This document shows, piece by piece, positions 7,476 to 15,233 of a stretch of 64,000 nt of DNA (its first letter is position 1; each line of letters opens with the position of its first letter). The notes beneath the pieces are model-generated. The model was not told where the DNA came from and did not search any database. It was given only the letters and a program-made list of their open reading frames with translations. Made by a program: the position numbers and the translations under genes. Source of the DNA: Pseudomonas sp. (GTDB lineage Bacteria; Pseudomonadota; Gammaproteobacteria; Pseudomonadales; Pseudomonadaceae); contig NZ_PEKX01000024.1 of assembly GCF_002796985.1 (NCBI RefSeq), positions 62,001 through 126,000 of the forward strand, read 5' to 3'.

Positions 7476-8189
7476 ATGTTCGGACGCTGCCTGACCCTGC
7501 TGCTGATCCTCGCCATTCCCACCGCCGCCTCCGCCGCCGCCCCGCGCACCTTCGAGGAAGCCAAGAAGGTCGGGCGCAAGCTGTACGCCCGCCAATCGGT
7601 GGAGTTCTATTGCGGCTGCCGCTACAACGGCACCAAGGTCGACCTGAAGAGCTGCGGCTACACCCCGCGCAAGAATGCCAACCGGGCCTCGCGCATCGAG
7701 TGGGAACACATCGTCCCCGCCTGGGTGATCGGCCATCAGCGCCAGTGCTGGCAGAACGGCGGACGCAAGAACTGCTCGCGCAATGACCGCGTCTACCAGA
7801 AGGCCGAGGCCGACCTGCATAACCTGGTGCCGAGCATCGGCGAGGTGAACGGCGACCGCGCCAACTACAGTTTCGGCTGGCTGCAGCAAAAACCATCGCA
7901 GTACGGCGCCTGCCCGATGGTGGTGGATTTCAAGGCGCGCAAGGCCATGCCTCGCCCACAGGTTCGCGGCATGATCGCCCGCACCTATTTCTACATGAGC
8001 GACCGCTACGGCCTGAAACTGTCGAACCAGGACCGCCAGCTGTTCACCGCCTGGAGCAAGCAGTATCCGGTGGAGGCCTGGGAGCGCCAACGCAACCAGA
8101 TGGTTGGCTGCGAGATGGGCTGGGGCAACCCCTACGTCGGCCCGATCGAAACCGACCGCTGCCCGGCACCGAAGGTAGCCAGACGCTGA
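7476..8189 (+). CDS. endA: Secreted endonuclease I (DNA-specific)
   Basis: From ATG 7476 (AAGGA seven bases upstream) the product is 237 residues with signal peptide MFGRCLTLLLILAIPTAASA. The Endonuclease_1 (His-Me finger) core is clear: IEWEHIVPAW with the catalytic histidine and DLHNLVPSIGEVNGDRANY supplying the metal-binding asparagine and glutamate. Eight or more cysteines in the mature part fit disulfide stabilisation in the periplasm or outside the cell. The family cleaves double-stranded DNA non-specifically using Mg2+; in pseudomonads it degrades extracellular DNA. A TTG/ATG further upstream (7413) would precede the signal peptide and is unlikely to be used. Confidence 0.93.
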   Translation: MFGRCLTLLLILAIPTAASAAAPRTFEEAKKVGRKLYARQSVEFYCGCRYNGTKVDLKSCGYTPRKNANRASRIEWEHIVPAWVIGHQRQCWQNGGRKNCSRNDRVYQKAEADLHNLVPSIGEVNGDRANYSFGWLQQKPSQYGACPMVVDFKARKAMPRPQVRGMIARTYFYMSDRYGLKLSNQDRQLFTAWSKQYPVEAWERQRNQMVGCEMGWGNPYVGPIETDRCPAPKVARR

Positions 8190-8278
8190 AGCCTGGCGAC
8201 AGCCACAAACGCCAGCAGTAGACTCCGACAGCCGTCCACCGTGACGAGCCCTCACATCATCTGTCTGGAGTACGCCGC

Positions 8279-8785
8279 ATGTCCCTCTCGATCTACCAGG
8301 CCTCCGTTCCCGTCTTCATCCGCATGCTCGGCAACCTCTCGGTGATCCTCACCAAGGCTGCCGCCCATGCCGAAGCCAAGTCCATCGACCCTTCCGTCCT
8401 GATCAACGCTCGTCTCGCCCCGGACATGTTTGCGCTGGCACGCCAGGTGCAAATCGCCTCCGACTCTGCCAAAGGCGCCGGCGCGCGCCTGGCCGGCGTC
8501 GAAGTGCCGAGCTACGCCGATGACGAAACCACCTTCGACGAGCTGCAGGCGCGCATCTCCAGGACCGTCGACTTCCTCAAGACCTTGAAGCCGGAACAGT
8601 TCGCGGGCGCCGAAGACCGCACCATCGAACTGAAGCTGCGCACCCGCGAAATCAGCTTCAAGGGCTCGGACTTCCTGCTGGGCTTCGTCAACCCGAACTT
8701 CTATTTCCACATCACCACCGCCTACGACATCCTCCGCCACAACGGCGTGGAAGTCGGCAAGATGGACTATCTGGGCGGCGTCTGA
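8279..8785 (+). CDS. DUF1993 family protein
   Basis: This 168-residue cytoplasmic protein opens with SLSIYQASVPVFIRMLGNLS and continues with DPSVLINARLAPDMFALARQ, FYFHITTAYDILRHNGVEVGK and DYLGG, which are the conserved blocks of DUF1993. That family adopts a DinB-like four-helix bundle; its biochemical role is not established. The histidines near residues 143 and 153 lie where DinB-type folds can bind metal. GGAG lies eight bases upstream of the ATG. It is monocistronic and convergent with the Lrp-type gene. Confidence 0.83.
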   Translation: MSLSIYQASVPVFIRMLGNLSVILTKAAAHAEAKSIDPSVLINARLAPDMFALARQVQIASDSAKGAGARLAGVEVPSYADDETTFDELQARISRTVDFLKTLKPEQFAGAEDRTIELKLRTREISFKGSDFLLGFVNPNFYFHITTAYDILRHNGVEVGKMDYLGGV

Positions 8786-8792
8786 TCGCCCC

Positions 8793-8815
8793 GGGCGCCG
8801 GCCTCCCCGGCGCCC
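8793..8815. terminator. Hairpin between convergent genes
   Basis: A 9-bp GC stem (GGGCGCCGG / CCGGCGCCC) with a 5-nt loop occupies the 31-bp gap between the convergent DUF1993 and Lrp-type genes. There is no long T-run on either strand, so termination efficiency is uncertain. Confidence 0.5.
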
Positions 8816-8816
8816 T

Positions 8817-9290
8817 TCAGCCACGCGGCAACGGCAGCGTGGTGGTGGACTTGATCTCCGAGAGCGCCACGATGGAGTTGATCTCCTGCACGCCCGGCAC
8901 CTGGGACAGCCGCTCGAAAAAGAAGCGCTCATAAGCCTCCACATCCTCGGTAACGATGCGCAGCATGAAGTCCACGGCTCCCATCAGGACATGGCATTCC
9001 AGTACCTCCGGGAACTCGTCCATGGCCTGCGCGAAATCCGTCAGGTGGTTGCGCCCGTGGGCGTTGAGTTTCACCTGGGCGAATATCTGTGTGTTCAAGC
9101 CGATCTTCTTGCGATCCAGCAGGGTCACTTGCTTGCGGATCACCCCTTCTTCCTTCAATCGCTGAATCCGTCGCCAGCACGGCGACTGGGAAAGGCCGAT
9201 ACGTTCGGCGATCTCCGCCGTGGAAAGAGTGGCCTCTTCCTGCAACAGGGCGAGGATCTTGCGGTCATGGGCATCCAGTGAAACAGGCAT
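8817..9290 (-). CDS. Lrp/AsnC family transcriptional regulator
   Basis: The 157-residue protein begins with the AsnC-type winged helix-turn-helix (LDAHDRKILALLQEEATLST, IAERIGLSQSPCWRRIQRLKEEGVI) at residues 5-52 and ends with the RAM ligand-binding domain (about 65-145; ECHVLMGAVDFMLRIVTEDV). Such proteins sense amino acids and commonly control a neighbouring transporter or catabolic gene. The adjacent divergent gene at 9423 and the transporter at 9857 are candidate targets. The effector cannot be deduced from sequence. Confidence 0.92.
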   Translation of the reverse strand: MPVSLDAHDRKILALLQEEATLSTAEIAERIGLSQSPCWRRIQRLKEEGVIRKQVTLLDRKKIGLNTQIFAQVKLNAHGRNHLTDFAQAMDEFPEVLECHVLMGAVDFMLRIVTEDVEAYERFFFERLSQVPGVQEINSIVALSEIKSTTTLPLPRG

Positions 9291-9422
9291 AGATTATTCA
9301 CCTAGTAAACATCTAGAGAATCATTAATGCACAAACACCCACCTCATTGCTAAAAACAGGCAAATAAATTCCCGCCATGGGCAGCAGAATATTCCTCACC
9401 TCTCCTGCATCGGCCCGCCGTC

Positions 9423-9758
9423 ATGACGCTTCCCGCCCTCAATCTCGTCGAACTCCCCGTGGATCAACAGGATCGCCCGGTTCCCACCGAAGTGGCCGCC
9501 GATGTGCGCTACCTGATCCGCGCCGAGATCGATGCCGACATCCTCTGCCGATTGCTCAACCAGTTCGCGCTTCAGGGCCATGTACCGGCCGAGGTCGAAT
9601 CCTCGCGCCGGGAGGACTGGCTGGACATCGCCCTACGGGTGAATACCCTGCCGCGCCACCGCGCCGAAGTGATCGCCCAGCGTATGCGCGGCATGGTCAG
9701 CGTCTGTTCGGTCGATTTGCACGCACAGGGCGCGGAAACTGTCCTTTCAGCGACATAA
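9423..9758 (+). CDS. Conserved hypothetical protein, possible ACT-like fold
   Basis: The 111-residue product has the rhythm of an ACT-like domain: a helix followed by a strand (DILCRLLNQFALQGHVPAEV), a strand with WLDIALRVNTLP, a helix (RAEVIAQRMRGM) and a final strand (VSVCSVDL). It is divergent from the Lrp-type regulator, and P. aeruginosa has a similar gene in the same place between the regulator and the transporter as I recall. The start is uncertain because no good Shine-Dalgarno sequence precedes ATG 9423. A small ligand-binding role is a guess. Confidence 0.65.
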   Translation: MTLPALNLVELPVDQQDRPVPTEVAADVRYLIRAEIDADILCRLLNQFALQGHVPAEVESSRREDWLDIALRVNTLPRHRAEVIAQRMRGMVSVCSVDLHAQGAETVLSAT

Positions 9759-9856
9759 GCTGACTTTCTGGCGTTAGCCGGCACATCCTCCCGGGCTTAG
9801 AGTGCGAACCTGACCCTAGCGGTCTTTCACACACAACAACGATGAGAGATGTGCCC

Positions 9857-10855
9857 ATGGCTCGCCCACGCCTGCTCCCCGACAACTTCACCCTGGCACT
9901 GATCGCCACCGTGACCGTTGCCAGCCTGCTGCCCTGCGAAGGCACCGCCGCCGTGATCTTCGGCTGGGTCACCAACCTGGGCATTGCGCTGCTGTTCTTC
10001 CTGCACGGTGCGAAGTTGTCGCGCCAAGCCATCGTCGCCGGTGCCACCCACTGGCGCCTGCACCTGCTGGTGTTCGCCTGCACCTTCATCCTCTTCCCGA
10101 TCCTCGGCATGGCGCTCAAGCCGGTGCTGTCGCCACTGGTCACCCCAGACCTGTACCTGGGCATGCTCTACCTCTGCGCGCTGCCAGCCACCGTTCAATC
10201 GTCGATCGCCTTCACCTCGCTGGCGCGCGGCAACGTGTCCGCGGCGATCTGCAGCGCCTCAGCTTCCAGCCTGATGGGCGTGTTCCTTACCCCGCTGCTG
10301 GTGCAACTGCTGATCGGCACCCATGGTGACACCGGCATATCGACCCTCGATGCTATCGGCAAGATCACCCTGCAACTGCTCGTGCCCTTCGTCGCCGGGC
10401 AACTGCTGCGTCCGTGGATCGGCGCCTGGGTTGAGCGCAACAAGCCGGTGCTGAAGTACGTCGATCAAGGCTCGATCCTGCTGGTGGTCTATACCGCCTT
10501 CAGCGCCGCGGTGATCCAGGGTCTCTGGCACCAGATCCCGCTGCCGGCGCTGGCCGGCCTGGTAGTTGCCTGCTGCGTGCTGTTGGCCCTGGCGCTGATC
10601 GCCACCAACCTGCTGGGACGCTACCTGGGCTTCTCCCTGGAAGACCGCATCACCATCGTCTTCTGCGGCTCGAAGAAGAGCCTGGCCACCGGCGTACCCA
10701 TGGCTTCGGTGTTATTCGCCAGCAGTACTGTCGGCGTGATCCTGCTGCCGTTGATGCTCTTCCACCAGATCCAGCTGATGGTCTGCGCCGTGCTCGCCCA
10801 GCGCTACGCCCAGCGCCAGGACGACGGACATGCTCCGCTGGAGCGTGCCAACTAA
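9857..10855 (+). CDS. YfeH-type bile acid:Na+ symporter family transporter
   Basis: This 332-residue protein is strongly hydrophobic with about ten membrane segments. It matches the SBF-like/YfeH family: GWVTNLGIALLFFLHGAKLS near the start, LPATVQSSIAFTSLARGN in the middle and FCGSKKSLATGVPMA near residue 275, the last two being the discontinuous motifs of the BASS fold that bind sodium and substrate. I prefer ATG 9857 over the ATG at 9842, as homologues start near MxxFxLLPDNFTLAL. It probably imports an organic anion; the substrate is unknown. The convergent gor gene follows after a terminator. Confidence 0.85.
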   Translation: MARPRLLPDNFTLALIATVTVASLLPCEGTAAVIFGWVTNLGIALLFFLHGAKLSRQAIVAGATHWRLHLLVFACTFILFPILGMALKPVLSPLVTPDLYLGMLYLCALPATVQSSIAFTSLARGNVSAAICSASASSLMGVFLTPLLVQLLIGTHGDTGISTLDAIGKITLQLLVPFVAGQLLRPWIGAWVERNKPVLKYVDQGSILLVVYTAFSAAVIQGLWHQIPLPALAGLVVACCVLLALALIATNLLGRYLGFSLEDRITIVFCGSKKSLATGVPMASVLFASSTVGVILLPLMLFHQIQLMVCAVLAQRYAQRQDDGHAPLERAN

Positions 10856-10875
10856 CGACGCGCTCGCCCACAAAA

Positions 10876-10899
10876 AAGCCGGTGCAAATGCACCGGCTT
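10876..10899. terminator. Bidirectional intrinsic terminator between YfeH-type gene and gor
   Basis: An 11-bp perfect stem (AAGCCGGTGCA / TGCACCGGCTT) is preceded by an A6 run and followed by a T-rich stretch, so it can terminate transcripts from both convergent genes. Confidence 0.85.
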
Positions 10900-10921
10900 C
10901 TTGTTTCCGCTGTCCTAGCTG

Positions 10922-12280
10922 TCAGGCACCGACCGGCGTGCGCAGCGTCACGAACTCTTCGGCCGCCGTCGGGTGAATACCTATGGTTTCATCAAACACC
11001 CGCTTGGTCGCCCCGGCCTTCAGCGCAACAGCGATGCCCTGCAGGATTTCCCCCGCTTCCGGGCCAACCATGTGGCAACCCAGTACCCTGTCGCTATCCG
11101 CATCGACAACCAGCTTCATCAGGGTCCTTTCCTGGCATTCGGTAAGAGTCAGCTTCATCGGCCGGAAACGGCTCTCGAAGACCTTCACCTTGTGCCCGGC
11201 ACTACGCGCTTCATCCTCGGTGAAACCGACTGTCCCGATATTGGGCAGACTGAAGACCGCGGTCGGAATCAGCTTGTAGTCCACCGGTCGGTATTCCTGT
11301 GGGCGGAACAGCTTGCGCGCCAGCGCCATGCCTTCGGCCAGCGCCACAGGCGTCAGCTGCACCTTGCCGATTACATCACCAATGGCATGAATCGACGGCT
11401 CGCTGCTGCCGTAAGCCTCGTCCACCTTGATGTAGCCACGCTCATCCAGTTCGACCGAGACGTTCTCCAGACCCAGGTTATCCAACTGCGGACGGCGACC
11501 GGTGGCGTAGAACACACAGTCGGCCTCCAGCACGCGACCATCCTTCAACGTGGCGGCTAAGGTGCCGTCAGCCTGTTTGTCGATGCGCGCAATGTCGCTG
11601 TTGAACTGCAGGTCCAATCCCTTCTTGGTCAATTCGTCGCGCAGGTGCTCGCGCACGCTGCGGTCGAAGCCGCGAAGGAACAGGTCCTTGCGGTACAGCA
11701 GCGAAGTCTGTGCGCCCAGGCCATGGAAGATACCGGCAAACTCCACCGCAATGTAGCCACCACCGACCACCAGCACTCGACGCGGCAGCGACTTGAGGAA
11801 GAAGGCTTCATTGGAGGTGGTAATGTGCTCTTTGCCAGGAATCTCCGGCACCTGCGGCCAGCCTCCGGTGGCGATGAGGATGTGCTTGGCGCTGAAGCGC
11901 TGCCCGTCGACTTCGACAGTATTCGCGTCCTGCAGCTTGGCATGACCTTCCAACAAGGTGACGCCGCTATTCACCAGCAGATTGCGGTAGATGCCATTGA
12001 GCCGGTGGATTTCTCGGTTCTTGTTGGCAATCAGGGCCGACCAATCGAAGCTCGCCTCGCCCAGGGTCCAGCCGAAACCGGCGGCTTGCTCAAAGTCCTC
12101 GTGGAAGTGCGCCCCGTAGACCAGAAGCTTCTTCGGTACGCAACCGACATTGACGCAGGTACCGCCAAGGTAACGACTCTCTGCCACGGCCACCTTGGCA
12201 CCAAAACCTGCGGCGAAGCGCGCGGCACGCACACCGCCGGAACCCGCACCGATGACGAACAGGTCAAAATCGAAAGACAT
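10922..12280 (-). CDS. gor: Glutathione-disulfide reductase
   Basis: The 452-residue flavoprotein carries the FAD motif FVIGAGSGGVRAAR, the redox-active disulfide GGTCVNVGCVPKK (about residues 41-53), the NADPH-binding VVGGGYIAVEFAGIF with downstream basic residues (YRKDLFLRGFD) that favour NADPH, and the C-terminal dimer-interface histidine/glutamate IGIHPTAAEEF. It reduces GSSG to GSH in the cytoplasm. I start at ATG 12280, seven bases after a GGAG; the adjacent ATG at 12283 would be too close to it. The divergent VOC gene begins 88 bp away, matching the P. aeruginosa gor neighbourhood. Confidence 0.96.
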   Translation of the reverse strand: MSFDFDLFVIGAGSGGVRAARFAAGFGAKVAVAESRYLGGTCVNVGCVPKKLLVYGAHFHEDFEQAAGFGWTLGEASFDWSALIANKNREIHRLNGIYRNLLVNSGVTLLEGHAKLQDANTVEVDGQRFSAKHILIATGGWPQVPEIPGKEHITTSNEAFFLKSLPRRVLVVGGGYIAVEFAGIFHGLGAQTSLLYRKDLFLRGFDRSVREHLRDELTKKGLDLQFNSDIARIDKQADGTLAATLKDGRVLEADCVFYATGRRPQLDNLGLENVSVELDERGYIKVDEAYGSSEPSIHAIGDVIGKVQLTPVALAEGMALARKLFRPQEYRPVDYKLIPTAVFSLPNIGTVGFTEDEARSAGHKVKVFESRFRPMKLTLTECQERTLMKLVVDADSDRVLGCHMVGPEAGEILQGIAVALKAGATKRVFDETIGIHPTAAEEFVTLRTPVGA

Positions 12281-12368
12281 CATGCTTCTCCGCTTGGATA
12301 TGTCGGGCAGCATACCTCATGCCGCCTGACCTATCCTGCCAAGTGCCGGCCCCGAAGGAGGTATTGCC

Positions 12369-12800
12369 ATGCGCCCGACCCTGACCCACCTGGCCCTGCA
12401 CGTTCCCGACCTGGACGCTTGCGTCAGCTTCTATGAGCGATTCTGCGGCATGCGGGTCATCCACCAGCGCGAAGGCAAGGGCTCGCGCATCGTCTGGATG
12501 GCTGAGCCGGGCAAGGAGCACCACTTCATTTTCGTCATCATGCCCGGCGGGCAGGAGCGACACCAGGCCAGCGATGACTACAGCCACTTCGGTTTCGCCG
12601 TGGACACTCACGATGAGGTCGACCGCATCGCCAAGGATGCCGACGCTGCCGGCTGTCTGATCTGGGCGCCACGGGAAGAGCCCTACCCGGTGGGTTACTA
12701 CTGCGGCCTTCGCGATCCGGCGGGCAATTACGTCGAGTTCAGCTACGGCCAGCCGCTCGGGCCAGGCTCGGAGGCGATGCCGATTCCGCGTTCGATGTAG
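12369..12800 (+). CDS. VOC (glyoxalase/extradiol dioxygenase superfamily) protein
   Basis: The 143-residue protein has the paired beta-alpha-beta-beta-beta modules of the vicinal oxygen chelate fold: LTHLALHVPDLDACVSFYERFCGM (read as two motifs, residues 5-28) and SHFGFAVDTHDEVDRIA, ending with RDPAGNYVEFSYGQP. Histidines at about 8 and 72 and the glutamate in YVEFS are the likely metal ligands. GAAGGAGG lies upstream of the ATG. Glyoxalase I, fosfomycin-resistance proteins and small dioxygenases share this fold, so the reaction is undetermined. It lies divergent from gor and convergent with galU. Confidence 0.85.
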   Translation: MRPTLTHLALHVPDLDACVSFYERFCGMRVIHQREGKGSRIVWMAEPGKEHHFIFVIMPGGQERHQASDDYSHFGFAVDTHDEVDRIAKDADAAGCLIWAPREEPYPVGYYCGLRDPAGNYVEFSYGQPLGPGSEAMPIPRSM

Positions 12801-12813
12801 GCCTGAAAACGAA

Positions 12814-12835
12814 AAAGCCACCCGAAGGTGGCTTT
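12814..12835. terminator. Bidirectional terminator with UUCG tetraloop (galU side)
   Basis: A 9-bp stem (AAAGCCACC / GGTGGCTTT) closes a CGAA loop on the plus strand, which reads as the extra-stable cUUCGg tetraloop on the minus strand, followed there by a T-run. It serves galU and, in the other direction, the VOC gene. Confidence 0.85.
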
Positions 12836-12859
12836 CTCAAAGAGCGGAAAGGTCCGGGA

Positions 12860-13699
12860 TTACCAGGCCTTGCCAGTCTTGTAGAGATGCTCGTAGCAGA
12901 AGTTGGTCGCCTCGATGTAACCCTCGGCGCTACCACAGTCGAAACGCTTGCCCTTGAACTTGTAGGCCAGTACGCAACCGTCCTGGGCTTGCTTCATCAG
13001 GGCGTCGGTGATCTGGATTTCACCACCCTTGCCCGGCTCGGTCTGCTCGATCAGGTCGAAGATGTCCGGCGTCAGGATGTAGCGACCGATGATCGCCAGG
13101 TTCGACGGAGCCTCTTCCGGCTTCGGCTTCTCGACCATGTTGTTCACGCGGTAGATGTCGTCGCGGATCATCTCGCCAGCGATCACGCCGTACTTGTTGG
13201 TCTCTTCCGGCGGCACTTCCTGGATCGCCACGATGGAGCAGCGGAACTGGTTGTACAGCTTGACCATCTGCTTGAGGACGCTGTCGCCTTCGAGGTTCAG
13301 GCACAGGTCGTCCGCCAGCACGACGGCGAAGGGCTCGTCACCGATCAACGGGCGACCGGTCAGGATGGCGTGACCCAGGCCTTTCATCTCGATCTGACGG
13401 GTGTAGGAGAAGGTGCATTCGTCGATCAGGCGACGAATACCGACCAGGTACTTTTCCTTGTCGGTGTTGCGAATCTGGTGCTCCAGCTCGTAGCTGATGT
13501 CGAAGTGGTCTTCGAGGGAGCGCTTGCCGCGGCCAGTGACGATACCGATTTCACCGAGACCAGCCTCCAGCGCCTCTTCAACGGCATACTGGATCAGTGG
13601 CTTGTTCACCACCGGCAGCATTTCCTTGGGCATGGCCTTGGTGGCCGGGAGGAAGCGGGTACCGTAACCGGCGGCCGGGAACAGACATTTCTTGATCAT
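12860..13699 (-). CDS. galU: UTP-glucose-1-phosphate uridylyltransferase
   Basis: This 279-residue enzyme has the nucleotidyltransferase signature FPAAGYGTRFLPATKAMPKEM at its N-terminus, split here as residues 7-27, followed by NKPLIQYAVEEA, VLADDLCLNLEGD and VEKPKPEEAPSNLAIIGRY. It makes UDP-glucose from UTP and glucose-1-phosphate for lipopolysaccharide core, trehalose and exopolysaccharide synthesis. AAGGA precedes the ATG. In P. aeruginosa I recall ugd next to galU, but here the upstream neighbour is the UmuD-like gene and no ugd is in the window. Confidence 0.97.
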   Translation of the reverse strand: MIKKCLFPAAGYGTRFLPATKAMPKEMLPVVNKPLIQYAVEEALEAGLGEIGIVTGRGKRSLEDHFDISYELEHQIRNTDKEKYLVGIRRLIDECTFSYTRQIEMKGLGHAILTGRPLIGDEPFAVVLADDLCLNLEGDSVLKQMVKLYNQFRCSIVAIQEVPPEETNKYGVIAGEMIRDDIYRVNNMVEKPKPEEAPSNLAIIGRYILTPDIFDLIEQTEPGKGGEIQITDALMKQAQDGCVLAYKFKGKRFDCGSAEGYIEATNFCYEHLYKTGKAW

Positions 13700-13904
13700 G
13701 GGAGTCCTTCGAGAGGGACAGGGGTGCGAGTTGCGCGCAGTCTAATCAGGCTGCGCCCGCCTTACAATGCCCCGGATTGCAAGCTGCACGACTCTTGTGA
13801 AGACTTGCGAAACCGACGACACGCGCATCTGACCATCAAGGCCCGGATTTAGTTCTCGAGCTTACTGGCAAATGGTCAGTATCCTGCCTGGTCCCGCACC
13901 ACCT

Positions 13905-14264
13905 CTACTCCCTCGTCCCGCGCAGGGCATCGCTCCCGGACAGTCGCTGGCGCACTACTCCCCAGATAGAAAGCTCATCGCCCTCCTCGACCTTCAGCGT
14001 CGGATAGCCAACGCTCGCCGCCTGCAGCGCAAAGGAACCATCGATGATGGCAAGACGACGGATCAATGCCTCGCCATTGAGCGCCGCCACCACAATCTCC
14101 CCCGGTGCGGCCAACTCGGAACGATCGACCAGCAACAGATCACAGTCATGAATGCCCGCCTCCGTCATCCCTTCGCCACATGCGCGGACTATGTAGGTAT
14201 GGAGTGACGCGGCGGCACCGCCTGGCTCTACTGCATCACGGACTTCCAGAATGGCTTGTTGCAC
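13905..14264 (-). CDS. UmuD'-like S24-fold protein lacking the catalytic Ser/Lys dyad
   Basis: I start this gene at GTG 14264, preceded by GGAGGT five bases upstream, because a consensus LexA box occupies the sequence further 5'. The 119-residue product aligns by eye with UmuD: YIVRACGEGMTEAGIHDCDLL against [21 protein letters not shown] of E. coli UmuD, then VDRSELAAPGEIVVAALNGE and a C-terminal LSIWGVVRQRL. The catalytic serine (GDSM) is glycine here (G32 in GEGM), and the catalytic lysine (E-x3-KK) is arginine (R69 in EALIRRL). The N-terminus begins close to where UmuD' begins after self-cleavage. There is no umuC partner next to it. It may act as a constitutively short, non-cleaving UmuD' mimic; this is inference. 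Confidence 0.8.
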   Translation of the reverse strand: MQQAILEVRDAVEPGGAAASLHTYIVRACGEGMTEAGIHDCDLLLVDRSELAAPGEIVVAALNGEALIRRLAIIDGSFALQAASVGYPTLKVEEGDELSIWGVVRQRLSGSDALRGTRE

Positions 14265-14280
14265 GGCGCACCTCCGAATA

Positions 14281-14296
14281 CTGTATATACATACAG
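14281..14296. promoter_or_regulatory. LexA box (consensus SOS operator)
   Basis: CTGTATATACATACAG agrees with the LexA consensus CTG-(TA-rich N10)-CAG almost perfectly. It lies 17 bp upstream of the GTG start of the UmuD-like gene on the minus strand and 130 bp upstream of the small membrane-protein gene at 14426 on the plus strand, so it could repress one or both. Confidence 0.9.
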
Positions 14297-14354
14297 ATAA
14301 CAGATACCCACCGGGCGGGCAAGACATTCGATTAAACGGAACGCCTCAGGAGAG

Positions 14355-14429
14355 ATGCCACTCAACCGAAAGGACGGCACACCGATGACGGTGGACTACC
14401 CTAAGAGAGGGGTGAGGATATCGATATGA
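14355..14429 (+). CDS. Possible leader ORF (24 codons) coupled to the small membrane protein
   Basis: A short frame, MPLNRKDGTPMTVDYPKRGV..., runs from ATG 14355 to a TGA at 14427-14429 that overlaps the ATG of the next gene as ATGA. AGGAG lies only two bases before the first ATG; an internal ATG at 14385 has AAGGA nine bases upstream. The overlap is what one expects of translational coupling, but the frame is too short to be certain that it is translated. Confidence 0.25.
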   Translation: MPLNRKDGTPMTVDYPKRGVRISI

Positions 14430-14590
14430 ATCCAGGCACGTTCGTCACGCTCATGATCCTTGGTTGGGTGCTCCTGGCACTGGTCACACTTTGGGCCATT
14501 CTCCGGGTACCCATGCGCCGAGCTCGGCTGCAGAAACCCAAGAGCGCGTCCAAAACTACTTCTCCGCGACACCACCCTGTCCCGCATTGA
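14426..14590 (+). CDS. Small single-span membrane protein, 54 residues
   Basis: The ATG at 14426 has GAGG eight bases upstream. The product begins MNPGTFVTLMILGWVLLALV, continues TLWAILRVP and then turns into a strongly basic tail (MRRARLQKPKSASK). That is one transmembrane helix with a positively charged cytoplasmic C-terminus. It lies 130 bp from the LexA box and is divergent from the UmuD-like gene. Small one-span proteins under LexA control in other bacteria (TisB, SidA) depolarise the membrane or block division, which makes this worth noting, but nothing in the sequence proves such a role. Confidence 0.65.
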   Translation: MNPGTFVTLMILGWVLLALVTLWAILRVPMRRARLQKPKSASKTTSPRHHPVPH

Positions 14591-14767
14591 ATGAGCAACC
14601 GTGCAAAATGCCATGCGATTTGCATCGCGCCTTGCAATCCGCCTGACCAGCGAAACGGGGGGAATATATAACAGGATGATTTTAAAGGATTTTTTATTTC
14701 AGACAGATTGGTATGCACCCTGCTATGAAAGGGAAGGAACTGCTCACTCATTGCCGAGGACGACACC

Positions 14768-15133
14768 ATGCCTATCGACCGTCTGCCAGCCGCCCAATAC
14801 CTCAGCCAGGTCTTCTCCGAATTCAAAGTGAGCTTCACGGCTCGACCGGACGGCAATCTGATCATGACGCTGAGCCAGAATGAGGGCGAACATATCGCCT
14901 GTCGCGTGGTGCGCCTGGAAGAGCAGCGCAATGAAGACTTGCTGACAGGACTGGTAAACCGCATTCGCCGCGACCTGGCAACCGAACACGGCCCGCTGCA
15001 GGAGCGCGATGCAGATCACTTCAAGGACGAAGTACCATTGCAGAACTTCTACGAGACCGCCGCCCCATTGCGCCAACGGCGCATCGTCAAGGCCGGTGTG
15101 AAATTACGCTCAATGGCCAATGTCAGAGCTTGA
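14768..15133 (+). CDS. DUF3509-like hypothetical protein
   Basis: The 121-residue protein has the pattern of the Pseudomonas-specific DUF3509 family: an amphipathic N-terminal helix, FKVSFTARPDGNLIMTLS, then a helix LTGLVNRIRRDLATEHG. It has no signal peptide or membrane segment. The start is set by GAGGA seven bases upstream of ATG 14768. The 177-bp gap before it is AT-rich around 14660-14720 and probably carries its promoter. A strong terminator follows 10 bp after the stop. Function unknown. Confidence 0.7.
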   Translation: MPIDRLPAAQYLSQVFSEFKVSFTARPDGNLIMTLSQNEGEHIACRVVRLEEQRNEDLLTGLVNRIRRDLATEHGPLQERDADHFKDEVPLQNFYETAAPLRQRRIVKAGVKLRSMANVRA

Positions 15134-15142
15134 ACACCAGAG

Positions 15143-15174
15143 TTGAAAAAACCGGCTTAAGCCGGTTTTTTCAA
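15143..15174. terminator. Bidirectional intrinsic terminator
   Basis: A 14-bp perfect stem whose core is AAAAAACCGGC / GCCGGTTTTTT with a TTAA loop ends the DUF3509-like transcript and, on the minus strand, the tRNA-Leu transcript. Confidence 0.92.
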
Positions 15175-15233
15175 GTTTTGCGCTCACCTCGAATCAGACA
15201 TGCAATTCGCAATGACTCGGGGAGGTAGAAAGT

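Noticed and set aside
14265..14327. ATG 14327 as the start of the UmuD-like gene
   Set aside because: The LexA box would then lie inside the coding sequence, and the GTG at 14264 has an excellent Shine-Dalgarno sequence.
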